NCBI GenBank assembly: GCA_946803585.1
Contig: CAMPEQ010000011.1
Location: forward strand, 372,001-436,000
Origin: an uncultured Actinomycetes bacterium
GTDB taxonomy: Bacteria > Actinomycetota > Actinomycetes > S36-B12 > UBA10799
Direction of reading: 5' to 3'
Length of the DNA stretch: 64,000 bases
The first letter of the stretch is position 1; each line of letters begins with the position of its first letter. The position numbers and the translations under genes were made by a program. Below are positions 41,574 to 50,017 of this stretch, one piece after another. The notes under the pieces are model-generated. The model searched no databases, was not told the origin of the DNA, and saw nothing but the letters and a program-made list of their open reading frames with translations.

Positions 41574-43829
41574 TTGAATGTGTCACGTCAGACAATCGCC
41601 GCTTATTCGTCCCAAACGAAACCAGACAGCATATTCTCTCGTCACATGGGAGTGTCTGGAACCCCTCGCCGCCGCATGCAGCCAACCGACGTCCGTCAGT
41701 TCGTGCTGGTCAGTATGCTCGCCGGGGTCATTGTCGCAGCGATGGCTTTGCCCTTTGTCGGGACGGCCGCGTTTGCCGCCCGCCAGGCCTCGGTCACCTT
41801 CGATTCCCTCCCACAAGAGCTGAAGTCGCTACCGCTGCCACAGCGCACGTACCTAGAAGCAAATGACGGCACGGTCTTCGCAACGCTGTATGACGAGAAT
41901 CGCGTTGTCGTTCCGCTCGACCAGATCTCCCCGAAGATTCAAGAAGCCGCGATCGCTACTGAAGACGCTCGATTCTTCGAGCACAACGGTGTCGACCTAA
42001 AGGGATCCGCGCGAGCACTTGTCGCTAACTCCCAGGCTGGTGATGTCCAACAGGGTAGTTCGACCATCACCATGCAGTACGTGCGCAACCTACTCATTAC
42101 TAGCGCCGAGAACGACGACGAGATCGAGCAAGCCCGGGCGCGCACGATCGGACGCAAACTCCAAGAGATGCGCTACGCCTTGGCCATCGAGAAGAAGATG
42201 ACAAAGGCCGAGATCCTTCAGGGCTATCTCAATGTCAGCTACTTCGGTGCCGGAGCCTACGGCGTGGAAGCGGCTGCTAAGCGCTACTTCAACACCACCG
42301 CCGCCAAGGTGACCCTGCCGCAAGCGGCAACCCTGGCTGGACTCGTCCAGCAGCCAGTCGGCTACGACCCCACCCAGAACCCGCAAATCGCCCAGGTTCG
42401 ACGCAACGTCGTCTTGGACAAGATGGAGGAAGCCGGGTTCATTACCTTCGCTGAGGCCGCCAAGGCCAAGCAGGTCCCCATCAAGAAGACCCTCGATCCA
42501 CAGCAAGTTGCTAACGGGTGCTCAGTGAGTAAGTACCCGTTCTACTGCGACTACACCGTCAACCAGATCAAGAACGATACTCGTTACGGCGAGACCCAAG
42601 AAGAGCGCGACGACCTGCTGCGTCGAGGCGGATTCACGATCCAGACCGGGCTTGACCTGACAGCACAAAAGGCCTCCGAGCGCGCAGTCAAGCGCTATAT
42701 CCCGGCTAAGGACCCCAGCAAGAAGGCCGCCGCTATCGCGATGGTCGAACCTGGGACGGGCGACGTTCTGGCGCTAGCTCAGAACCGGCCCTGGGGAACC
42801 GAGGGCAAGTACAACACCACCTACAACTACGCGGTTGACCAAGCCGACGGTGGAACGATCGGGATGCAGGCCGGATCGACGTTCAAGATCTTCACCCTCG
42901 CCGCCGCAATCGAAAAGGGCATCAACCCCAACGAGGTCATCTACAGCCCGCAGCGTAAGACTTTTGCAGCCGGCGACTGGGGATGCGGTAAGGACTTCAA
43001 CCAGCCGTCCTACACGGTGAACAACTCAACCGGGTCCGGCAACTTCAACATGTGGACCGGCGCCGCCCGCTCCGTCAATACCTACTTCGTTGAACTACAG
43101 CGCCAAGCCGGGCTCTGCCGGACGGTCGATGTCGCTGAGCGTATGGGCGTGACCTTGGGCAACGGTGAGGATCTACACCGCTACCCCTCTTTCACGCTCG
43201 GCTCAATGGAGGTCTCGCCAGTCGCAGTCGCAGGCGCCTACGCGGCTTTCGCGAATCATGGGGTCTTCTGTCGTCCCCACGCCGTCACATCGATTGCCAA
43301 TCTCAAGGGCGAGAAGCTCTACAAGGACGAGGGCAACTGCACTCGGGCGGTGAGCCGTGGAGTGGCTGACGCAACCACTGCCATCCTCACCGGAGTCGTT
43401 GATGGCCCCATCAGTGGCCGTACCGGCCAGAAGATGTCGCTTGGCCGCGAAGCCACCGGCAAGACCGGTACGACCGATACGAGTGCGGCTGTCTGGTACG
43501 CCGGATACACCCCACAGATCGCGGCTGCAGTCTGGTCTGGCGATCCACGCGGCGGCTTCAAGTACCCCATGGACAACGTGACGATCAACGGCCAGTACTA
43601 CGACGAGGTCTTTGGGTCGTCGCTACCGGGGCCGATCTGGCGATCCGCAATGCTCGGGGCACTGAGCAACGAGCCCGCCAAGGACTTCGATCTAGAAGCG
43701 AAGTTCAACCTACGCACCGCGAAGAACGGTGGCGTGAACGGTGGCACGACCTACTCCACCTACACGGGCAATGTGCCGGAAGAGCCGGATGACAATCCGT
43801 ACAACTTCAACTTCAACTTCCGTCGCTAG
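41574..43829 (+). CDS. ponA2: Bifunctional penicillin-binding protein (class A, PonA2-like)
   Basis: The protein is 751 aa if read from TTG 41574; ATG 41646 or 41676 are alternatives. After one membrane helix (residues about 42-70) comes the glycosyltransferase 51 domain (ATEDARFFEHNGVD, GSSTITMQYVRN, KAEILQGYLNVSYFGAGAYGVEAAA). The transpeptidase follows with SxxK in AGSTFKIF near 433, SVN near 500 and KTG in ATGKTGTTD near 629. No PASTA domain follows; the end is a short N/F/P tail. It polymerises and crosslinks peptidoglycan. Context (whiB4, then a metallophosphoesterase) equals Rv3681c-Rv3683. Confidence 0.95.
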   Translation: MNVSRQTIAAYSSQTKPDSIFSRHMGVSGTPRRRMQPTDVRQFVLVSMLAGVIVAAMALPFVGTAAFAARQASVTFDSLPQELKSLPLPQRTYLEANDGTVFATLYDENRVVVPLDQISPKIQEAAIATEDARFFEHNGVDLKGSARALVANSQAGDVQQGSSTITMQYVRNLLITSAENDDEIEQARARTIGRKLQEMRYALAIEKKMTKAEILQGYLNVSYFGAGAYGVEAAAKRYFNTTAAKVTLPQAATLAGLVQQPVGYDPTQNPQIAQVRRNVVLDKMEEAGFITFAEAAKAKQVPIKKTLDPQQVANGCSVSKYPFYCDYTVNQIKNDTRYGETQEERDDLLRRGGFTIQTGLDLTAQKASERAVKRYIPAKDPSKKAAAIAMVEPGTGDVLALAQNRPWGTEGKYNTTYNYAVDQADGGTIGMQAGSTFKIFTLAAAIEKGINPNEVIYSPQRKTFAAGDWGCGKDFNQPSYTVNNSTGSGNFNMWTGAARSVNTYFVELQRQAGLCRTVDVAERMGVTLGNGEDLHRYPSFTLGSMEVSPVAVAGAYAAFANHGVFCRPHAVTSIANLKGEKLYKDEGNCTRAVSRGVADATTAILTGVVDGPISGRTGQKMSLGREATGKTGTTDTSAAVWYAGYTPQIAAAVWSGDPRGGFKYPMDNVTINGQYYDEVFGSSLPGPIWRSAMLGALSNEPAKDFDLEAKFNLRTAKNGGVNGGTTYSTYTGNVPEEPDDNPYNFNFNFRR

Positions 43830-43843
43830 CTAAACGACTTTCC

Positions 43844-43892
43844 CTAGTCGGCAGTCGCTAGTCGGCAGTCGCTAGCCGGCAGTCGCTAGCCG
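43844..43892. repeat. 14-bp micro-tandem repeat across yqeY stop
   Basis: CTAGTCGGCAGTCG (43844-43857) is repeated exactly (43858-43871) and once with one change (CTAGCCGGCAGTCG, 43872-43885). A partial fourth unit, CTAGCCG, holds the yqeY stop codon. The array lies between convergent ponA2 and yqeY. Confidence 0.9.
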
Positions 43893-44347
43893 ATGAGGCG
43901 CTTCTTTACCTCGGCGGCGACCTGGGCGCCATCTGCGCGGCCAGCGACCTGCGGCTGAACAATCTTCATCACAGCACCCATTCCTCGGGGGCCATCAGCG
44001 CCGGACTCTGTGATCGCTGCGGTGATAATCGCGTCAAGTTCCGCGGCGTCGAGTTGGGCGGGAAGGTAGTCGGCTAGGACCGCGAGTTCGGCTGTCTCGC
44101 GGTCTGCCAGGTCTGCTCGGTTGGCCTCGTTGTAGGCGGTCACGGCCTCCTTACGCTTCTTTGCCTCCTTGGTCAGCACCAGCACGACCTCGTCATCGGT
44201 AAGCTCCCGCGACTCCTTGCCGGAGACCTCCTCATTGGTCACCGCGGTCAATGCCATCCGCAGCGTCGAGGAACTAACCTCGTCACGGGCCTTCATTGCC
44301 GTCGTGAGATCTGATTTAAGTTGGTTCTTCATCGTGGAATCGCTCAT
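43886..44347 (-). CDS. yqeY: GatB/YqeY domain protein
   Basis: From ATG 44347 the product has 153 aa, the normal YqeY length; the track start at 44521 is too early. It shows MKNQLKSDLTTAMKARDEVSSSTLRMALTAV, ELTDDEVVLVLTKEAKKRKEAV, LADYLPAQLDAAEL, GPRGMGAVMKIVQPQVAGRADG and a final AAEVKKRLIG. The fold equals the tail domain of the GatB amidotransferase that grips tRNA. The free-standing role is not established. It is divergent from the phosphoesterase gene, and both starts carry the GATAGGGCC element. Confidence 0.92.
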   Translation of the reverse strand: MSDSTMKNQLKSDLTTAMKARDEVSSSTLRMALTAVTNEEVSGKESRELTDDEVVLVLTKEAKKRKEAVTAYNEANRADLADRETAELAVLADYLPAQLDAAELDAIITAAITESGADGPRGMGAVMKIVQPQVAGRADGAQVAAEVKKRLIG

Positions 44348-44453
44348 GGCCCTATCTAACTGCACAATGAGGCAGATCGGCGCGCGACTTCTCCGCGACG
44401 AGGTACAGCGTCGAGATTCCTCCGTGTGCAGAACATGCGACGATAGGGCCATG
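44345..44453. promoter_or_regulatory. Mirror-image start elements in divergent promoter region
   Basis: CATGGCCCTATC (44345-44356) and GATAGGGCCATG (44442-44453) form a perfect 12-bp inverted repeat that includes both start codons of the divergent yqeY and phosphoesterase genes, 85 bp apart. The shared part is the GATAGGGCC-ATG element. Confidence 0.7.
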
Positions 44454-45383
44454 GCTTTGCGCTCCCGACCGATCATCCACACTCTCGGCGGGACAGTGGC
44501 GGCAGGCGCCGTCCTCGGCACGGCAGTCCTGGCCTACTCGCTGATCGAAGCTCGCTCCTACCGATTGCGACAGGTAGTGGCGCCTGTTCTAGCCCCTGGA
44601 TCCAACGATCTGCGAGTACTACATCTTTCCGATCTGCACCTAACCCCCGGCCAATCGGACAAGATCGCCTGGGTCAACTCGTTAGCGGAACTAGAACCGG
44701 ACTTCGTTGTGGGCACCGGCGACTTCCTCGCACACCGCGATTCGGTTGGCCCGCTAGCCAATGCCCTAGGACCGCTGTTGCAAGTACCCGGAGCCTTTGT
44801 CCTCGGATCGAATGATTACTTCTCGCCAGGGATGAGCAACCCACTGGCCTACCTGCGCGGTCCATCCGAACGTGACCGAGGCAAACCCGATCTACCCTGG
44901 CAAGAACTCGTCTCCGCGCTGTCCTCCGGGGGCTGGGCAGATCTAACAAATCGCCACGACATGATGACCGTAAATCACGACCTCATTGACATGCGCGGAG
45001 TGGATGATCCGCACATCACCCGGGACGACTACTCCGCGGTCGCCGGACCGTTCGATCCCACTGCCGCACTGCGCCTCGGGGTAGCCCACGCGCCGTACCT
45101 ACGCGTCATCGACGCGATGGCCGCCGACGGCGCGGACCTGATTCTGGCTGGGCACACCCATGGTGGCCAGGTCTGCATTCCCGGATACGGCGCACTCGTG
45201 ACAAACTGTGATCTTGATACAGCCCGGGTCAAGGGGTTGAGCCAGCACCACGAATCGACAATGCACGTATCAGCGGGACTCGGTACCAGTCCGTTCGCAC
45301 CGATCAGGCTCGCTTGCCCGCCGGAGGCGACTCTGCTGCGGCTCGTTGCCCGAGAATCAGTCGCGGACCACATTCCCGCCTGA
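44451..45383 (+). CDS. Membrane-anchored metallophosphoesterase
   Basis: From ATG 44451 the product has 310 aa. One N-terminal hydrophobic helix (TLGGTVAAGAVLGTAVLAYSLI) anchors the calcineurin-like domain: LHLSDLHLTPG, VVGTGDFLAH, VLGSNDYF (variant of GNHD with Ser) and LILAGHTHGGQVCIPG. These supply the two-metal site. It is YkuE/Rv3683-like and follows ponA2 as in mycobacteria. The substrate is unknown. Its last 27 bases overlap the convergent diguanylate cyclase gene. Confidence 0.9.
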   Translation: MALRSRPIIHTLGGTVAAGAVLGTAVLAYSLIEARSYRLRQVVAPVLAPGSNDLRVLHLSDLHLTPGQSDKIAWVNSLAELEPDFVVGTGDFLAHRDSVGPLANALGPLLQVPGAFVLGSNDYFSPGMSNPLAYLRGPSERDRGKPDLPWQELVSALSSGGWADLTNRHDMMTVNHDLIDMRGVDDPHITRDDYSAVAGPFDPTAALRLGVAHAPYLRVIDAMAADGADLILAGHTHGGQVCIPGYGALVTNCDLDTARVKGLSQHHESTMHVSAGLGTSPFAPIRLACPPEATLLRLVARESVADHIPA

Positions 45384-46583
45384 GTCCTTCGCCCGATAAA
45401 GGGCCTGGTCGGCGCGCCGTACTAGCTCAGCAACCGCCTCACCCCCGCGCAGTGTCGCCGCACCGAAACTCGCCGCGCACCCGAGGGAATCAGCAGCAAG
45501 GCGCATCCGCTCCGCGACAGCCCTGGCTCCAACCAAATCTGTCTGCCGCAGCAACACAAGAAACTCATCCCCACCGAGGCGCCCGGCCGCATCAGCCGCA
45601 CGCAACTCGCTTTGGATGGCCTGCGCCATATCCTTGATCTTCGCGTCACCAACCGCGTGGCCACCCGTATCGTTGGCTTCCTTCAAGCCATCGAGATCGA
45701 CGACCAATACCGAAAACAGGTCATCGGCTAACCCCGCGTCGGTCCACATTCGGTCTGCCGCGTTGAATACTGCTCGCCGATTCGGCATACCTGTCAACGG
45801 GTCAGTAAAGGAGAGCTCGATGAGTCTGTTATTCACACTCACGGCTTCGCGCCGCTCGTTCTCTCGCCGCGTGACGTCAAAGAAGGTAACCGCGATATCG
45901 GATAACACTCCCTGTGAGTTGAACCGTGGCTGAGCGTTCACCTCACACCATGTGATCGCGCCTTGCACGCTCCGGATCCCCACGAGTTGACCCTTCACCG
46001 AACTACCTGCAAGAACCTGCATCACCGGAAACCGCTCGACTGGTAACGGCTCCATCGCCTCATCGAGGAACTGCCACTCAGGATCGGTCGCAACGCGGCC
46101 CGCCACATGCTCAACTCCAAGTATCTCCGATGCCTTCGTATTCGCCTCAATAATCGAGGTATCTGGAGCGTGCAGCACCACAGCTGCATCAACTGCGGCC
46201 ATCGCCGAAGCAGAACGGCTCTCCGTTACATTCGAGAAGAAGATTGCGACGAGACCATCGCCCAGCGGAACGTACTCATTTCGCAACCACCGCCACGCGC
46301 CAGCTAAATCGGCGAACCCGAACTCGCTCGTCGACCGCTCGCCCTGCGCGGCAGCTCGCCATGCGTAGTCAACCGGACGGTCCCCGACCACCCCAGTCGT
46401 GACAAGAGGGAACGTCTCGACCAGGCGCTTACCTAGATGGCTCTCGAGATCGAAACCAACATCTTGACTAGCTGCCTGATTAGCCCATTCGAGTACCAAA
46501 TCAGCCGGATCGTCGCCGTGGGCACGCCACACTGCAACACCAAGAGGGCACACAGCAAGGATCCTGTGGAAATCAACCCTCAT
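45357..46583 (-). CDS. PAS-GGDEF diguanylate cyclase
   Basis: ATG 46583 has GAGGGGG six bases upstream; the longer track ORF would enter the tRNA-Pro region. The 408-aa soluble protein has PAS-like sensor segments (residues about 5-115 and 120-240), then a GGDEF domain with DPLTGMPNRRAVF, LVVDLDGLKEANDTGGHAVGD and the intact active site AGRLGGDEFLVLL near 335. An RAAD I-site lies five residues before GGDEF, indicating feedback inhibition by c-di-GMP. No EAL domain is attached. It is the only c-di-GMP enzyme in the window and could supply the RsiG-like protein. Confidence 0.93.
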   Translation of the reverse strand: MRVDFHRILAVCPLGVAVWRAHGDDPADLVLEWANQAASQDVGFDLESHLGKRLVETFPLVTTGVVGDRPVDYAWRAAAQGERSTSEFGFADLAGAWRWLRNEYVPLGDGLVAIFFSNVTESRSASAMAAVDAAVVLHAPDTSIIEANTKASEILGVEHVAGRVATDPEWQFLDEAMEPLPVERFPVMQVLAGSSVKGQLVGIRSVQGAITWCEVNAQPRFNSQGVLSDIAVTFFDVTRRENERREAVSVNNRLIELSFTDPLTGMPNRRAVFNAADRMWTDAGLADDLFSVLVVDLDGLKEANDTGGHAVGDAKIKDMAQAIQSELRAADAAGRLGGDEFLVLLRQTDLVGARAVAERMRLAADSLGCAASFGAATLRGGEAVAELVRRADQALYRAKDSGGNVVRD

Positions 46584-46664
46584 AGCAGCCCCCTCGTTAG
46601 CTCCTGCGGGTAACGATACGCCCCCTGTGCCACTTTGATCAACAGACGGAACCGAGCACCCCAT

Positions 46665-46808
46665 GCCCACGCTGCGCGCGGACGGCCAACAATTTTGTCG
46701 GGGTAGCGGGAGCCGTCGCAATACGCGCTACGCGCGCTCCTCCCAAATCCCACAAGCAAACTAAAATTATTGGCCGCCCACGCTGCGCGCGGACGGCCAA
46801 TAATTTTG

Positions 46809-46822
<14 letters not shown>
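46665..46822. repeat. 47-bp direct repeat containing the 3' end of tRNA-Pro
   Basis: 46665-46711 and 46776-46822 are identical at 46 of 47 positions. Each holds the last 13 bases of tRNA-Pro (minus strand) and the same downstream sequence with TTTTG and GGCCG. Between them a stretch resembling GTAGCGCG of the tRNA D arm and acceptor remains, so the distal copy looks like a decayed partial tRNA-Pro gene. Confidence 0.8.
46763..46807 (-). terminator. Intrinsic terminator of tRNA-Pro
   Basis: AAAATTATTGGCCG (46763-46776) and CGGCCAATAATTTT (46794-46807) are perfect 14-bp arms with a GC-rich 17-base loop. On the minus strand it directly follows tRNA-Pro and ends in AATAATTTT. Confidence 0.85.
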
Positions 46823-46882
<60 letters not shown>

Positions 46883-46957
46883 TGACCGCAAAAGCGGCAA
46901 CCTGCGGGAGTCTACAAGCTTGCGATTACGCAGCGCCCAACACCCGACCGGTCAGCA

Positions 46958-48028
46958 CTAGCTCGAGGACATTTGAGCCGCCAAGAGCTCCGCAATTTGG
47001 GCTGTATTGAGGGCTGCACCCTTACGCAAGTTGTCCCCACACACAAACAGGTCAAGGGCAAACGGATCATCGATCGCCTTGCGAATGCGACCGACATAGG
47101 TGGGGTCGGTACCCACGACGTCAATCGGAGTCGGGAACTCCAACGCCTCCGGACGATCATTGAGGACGACCGATTCGGCTTGGCGCAAGAGTTCCTGAGC
47201 TTGGGCTTGGTCGACCTCAGTGTCGAATACCGCGTGGACCGACAGCGAATGCGTTGTAATGACCGGCACCCGCACGCAGGTTGCCGACACCTTGAGCTCA
47301 GGCAAACCAAGAATCTTGCGTGACTCGTTGCGAACCTTCATCTCCTCGGAGGTGTAGCCACCCTCCTTCAGCGAGCCCGCCCACGGCACGACATTGAGGG
47401 CCAGCGGCGCTGGGAAGGAATCCCCGGGCTCGACCACTCGACGTACATCGCCTGGACGATCGCCCACCTTGCCGTCGGCTGCCACCGCAGCGATCTGAGC
47501 GCGCAGATCATCGATTCCGGCCTGACCCGCGCCAGAGGCGGCCTGGTAGGACGCCACCACTAGCTCCTTCAGGCCGTACTCCCGGTGCAGCGCTCCCAGC
47601 ACGACAATCATCGACAGCGTGGTGCAGTTGGGGTTGCTAATAATGCCGCGCGGAGGATTCATCGCGGCATCAGGATTGACCTCAGGCACGACTAGCGGAA
47701 CATCTGGCTCCATTCGGAAGGCTCCCGAGTTGTCTACCGCGATTGCCCCCCGCGAGGCCGCGATCGGCGCCCAATGGCTCGAGACCTCATCGGGAACGTC
47801 GAACATCGCGACATCGACACCGTCAAATACCTCCGGCGCCAGCGCGATGACCTCGACCTCTTCACCGCGAACCTGCAGTTTGCGACCTGCGGACCGCTCA
47901 GAAGCAATCAGCCGGATCTCACCCCAGACATCGGCCCGCGTCGAGAGGATGTCGAGCATCACTGTGCCTACGGCGCCGGTGGCTCCAACGACTGCCAAGG
48001 TTGGCTTAGAAGACCTATCTGCACTCAC
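46958..48028 (-). CDS. asd: Aspartate-semialdehyde dehydrogenase
   Basis: The 356-aa enzyme reduces aspartyl phosphate to the semialdehyde, the second step towards Lys, Thr, Met and diaminopimelate. It has the NADP motif [13 protein letters not shown], the catalytic Cys in [11 protein letters not shown] near residue 130, [10 protein letters not shown], and [12 protein letters not shown] near the C-terminus. It starts three bases after the lysC stop, forming the classical lysC-asd operon. Confidence 0.97.
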   Translation of the reverse strand: MSADRSSKPTLAVVGATGAVGTVMLDILSTRADVWGEIRLIASERSAGRKLQVRGEEVEVIALAPEVFDGVDVAMFDVPDEVSSHWAPIAASRGAIAVDNSGAFRMEPDVPLVVPEVNPDAAMNPPRGIISNPNCTTLSMIVVLGALHREYGLKELVVASYQAASGAGQAGIDDLRAQIAAVAADGKVGDRPGDVRRVVEPGDSFPAPLALNVVPWAGSLKEGGYTSEEMKVRNESRKILGLPELKVSATCVRVPVITTHSLSVHAVFDTEVDQAQAQELLRQAESVVLNDRPEALEFPTPIDVVGTDPTYVGRIRKAIDDPFALDLFVCGDNLRKGAALNTAQIAELLAAQMSSS

Positions 48029-48031
48029 GAT

Positions 48032-48544
48032 CTAACGCCCCGTTCCTGCGTAGACAACTGCTTCACCATCGGCATCAAGACCGAAAGCGGTATGAATCGC
48101 TTGGACTGCCCGAGCAGCTTCCTCCACCCGAGTTACCACCGAGATGCGGATCTCTGAGGTCGAGATCATCTCTACGTTAATCCCAGCATCGGCAAGTGCA
48201 CGGAAGGTCGTGGCCGACACCCCTGGGTGGGATCGCATCGCTGCCCCAACCAACGAGATCTTGGCGACCTTCTCGTCGTAGATCAACTCTTCGAATCCTA
48301 GCTCCTCCTGGTGCTCAAGGAGCATGACTTTGGTCCGCTCGCCATCAGCCATAGCGATTGTGAAGGTGATGTCGGTATGCCCAGCGGCCGACACGTTCTG
48401 CACGATCATGTCGAGGTTCACCTCTGATGCCGCTAGCAACTCGAAGACCGCAGCCGCCCGACCTGGCTTATCGGCTATTCCGGCGATCGTGATCTTGGCT
48501 TCAGAGAGGTCGTGAGTGACCCCTGAGATGATTGCGTGCTCCAC
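48032..48544 (-). CDS. lysC: Aspartokinase beta subunit from internal start
   Basis: Inside lysC, AAGGAG lies five bases before an in-frame GTG (48544), which begins [17 protein letters not shown]. Translation from here gives a 170-aa beta chain made only of the two ACT domains, the arrangement known for Corynebacterium glutamicum aspartokinase alpha2-beta2. The ribosome-binding site is better than that of most genes here. Confidence 0.75.
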   Translation of the reverse strand: MEHAIISGVTHDLSEAKITIAGIADKPGRAAAVFELLAASEVNLDMIVQNVSAAGHTDITFTIAMADGERTKVMLLEHQEELGFEELIYDEKVAKISLVGAAMRSHPGVSATTFRALADAGINVEMISTSEIRISVVTRVEEAARAVQAIHTAFGLDADGEAVVYAGTGR

Positions 48545-49297
48545 ATTGGCTCCTTCTATGAACTCGGCAGTGGTAACGAGAGTGCCTGGTGCATCGCTGA
48601 ACGACGACCGAACCCACAGTGGCATTTGCGAGCGCCGAGCGTATTCGACACAGCGCAGGTGTAGGACCTTGGCACCGTTCGCGGCAAGTTCGAGCATCTC
48701 CTCGTAGGTGGTAATCGGCACCTGGCGGGCCTTCGGGGCGATCCGCGGATCGGCAGAGAAGATGCCGTCAACATCGGTGTAGATCTCGCACTTGTCGGCC
48801 TTTAGCGCTGCCGCCAACGCAACTGCGGTGGTGTCTGAGCCGCCCCGCCCGAGGGTGGTGATGTCTTTGGTGTCCTGGGAGACACCTTGGAAGCCGGCAA
48901 CGATCGGGATCGCTCCCTTGCTGATGGCTTCAGAAATACGCCCCGGAGTGACATCGATGATCTTCGCTGCACCATGGGATGCGGTCGTGATCAACCCAGC
49001 TTGCGAGCCGGTGTAGGAACGCGCTTGGTAGCCCAAGTCGGCGATCGCCATCGCTAGCACTGCCATGGAAATCCGCTCACCGGCGGTGAGGAGCATGTCG
49101 AGCTCACGTGCCGGTGGTGCAGGTGAGACCTGCTCAGCTAGTTCGAGTAGCTCGTCGGTCGTGTCGCCCATAGCTGAAACGACCACCACGCAGTCGTCGC
49201 CGTTGGCTACCGTCTCAACGATTCGTTTAGCGACCCGGCGGACACTCGCCGCATCGGCAACGGAGGATCCGCCGTACTTCTGGACTACCAGCCCCAT
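48032..49297 (-). CDS. lysC: Aspartokinase (alpha subunit)
   Basis: The 421-aa kinase phosphorylates aspartate. The kinase domain begins [15 protein letters not shown] and contains [45 protein letters not shown] and [16 protein letters not shown]. Two ACT domains follow from residue 265 ([20 protein letters not shown] and [41 protein letters not shown]) for feedback control by lysine and threonine. The same frame encodes a beta subunit from an internal start. It is cotranscribed with asd. Confidence 0.97.
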   Translation of the reverse strand: MGLVVQKYGGSSVADAASVRRVAKRIVETVANGDDCVVVVSAMGDTTDELLELAEQVSPAPPARELDMLLTAGERISMAVLAMAIADLGYQARSYTGSQAGLITTASHGAAKIIDVTPGRISEAISKGAIPIVAGFQGVSQDTKDITTLGRGGSDTTAVALAAALKADKCEIYTDVDGIFSADPRIAPKARQVPITTYEEMLELAANGAKVLHLRCVEYARRSQMPLWVRSSFSDAPGTLVTTAEFIEGANVEHAIISGVTHDLSEAKITIAGIADKPGRAAAVFELLAASEVNLDMIVQNVSAAGHTDITFTIAMADGERTKVMLLEHQEELGFEELIYDEKVAKISLVGAAMRSHPGVSATTFRALADAGINVEMISTSEIRISVVTRVEEAARAVQAIHTAFGLDADGEAVVYAGTGR

Positions 49298-49409
49298 ATA
49301 AGGCTCCAGGTTCTAGTGACAGGTTCGTGTGGTGGAAAGTTGAATCGGCGGAGTAGTCAGTCTACGTGGCGCGGTGATGACCCCACCACACTACTCTCCT
49401 GCGGTCGCG

Positions 49410-50009
49410 CTAGCCCGAGACTTGTCGACGTCCCGAGAATGCCCGACCCAAGGTGACCTCATCGGCGTATTCCAAGTCGCCGCCGACCGGCAGCCCACTG
49501 GCCAAGCGCGAGACCGTCATTCCCAGTGGGCTAAGCAGTCTGGCCAGATACGTTGCCGTCGCCTCGCCCTCGAGATTGGGGTCAGTGGCGATCACTACCT
49601 CGCTCACCGTCCCATCAGCCAAGCGCGTCATCAACTCTCTGACGCGCAAATCGTCCGGACCGATCCCGTCGATTGGACTAATCGCTCCGCCGAGAACGTG
49701 GTAGATCCCGCGGTACTCCCGCGTTCGCTCAACCGCGACGACGTCTTTGGGCTCCTCGACGACACAGATCATCGATCGGTCTCGGCGGTTATCCGAGCAG
49801 ACCTTGCAGCGTTCTTCCTCGCTGACATTGCCGCAGTCAACGCAGAAGCGCACCTTGTCTTTGACTGCGATCATCGCCTCGGCAAGGTGGCGGACATCTT
49901 GTTCTTCGGCCTGCAAAATGTGGAAGGCAATCCGCTGGGCGCTCTTAGGGCCCACACCCGGTAGACGACCTAGTTCGCCCACCAGATCGGCGATAGCTCC
50001 ATCAAACAT
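49410..50009 (-). CDS. recR: Recombination protein RecR
   Basis: The 199-aa protein has the helix-hairpin-helix [20 protein letters not shown], the Cys4 zinc finger [16 protein letters not shown], and a Toprim domain with [16 protein letters not shown] and [21 protein letters not shown]. It loads RecA at gaps with RecO and RecF. AAGGAG precedes ATG 50009. It follows dnaX by eight bases. The YbaB gene usually found between the two is missing. Confidence 0.96.
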   Translation of the reverse strand: MFDGAIADLVGELGRLPGVGPKSAQRIAFHILQAEEQDVRHLAEAMIAVKDKVRFCVDCGNVSEEERCKVCSDNRRDRSMICVVEEPKDVVAVERTREYRGIYHVLGGAISPIDGIGPDDLRVRELMTRLADGTVSEVVIATDPNLEGEATATYLARLLSPLGMTVSRLASGLPVGGDLEYADEVTLGRAFSGRRQVSG

Positions 50010-50017
50010 CTCCTTGC

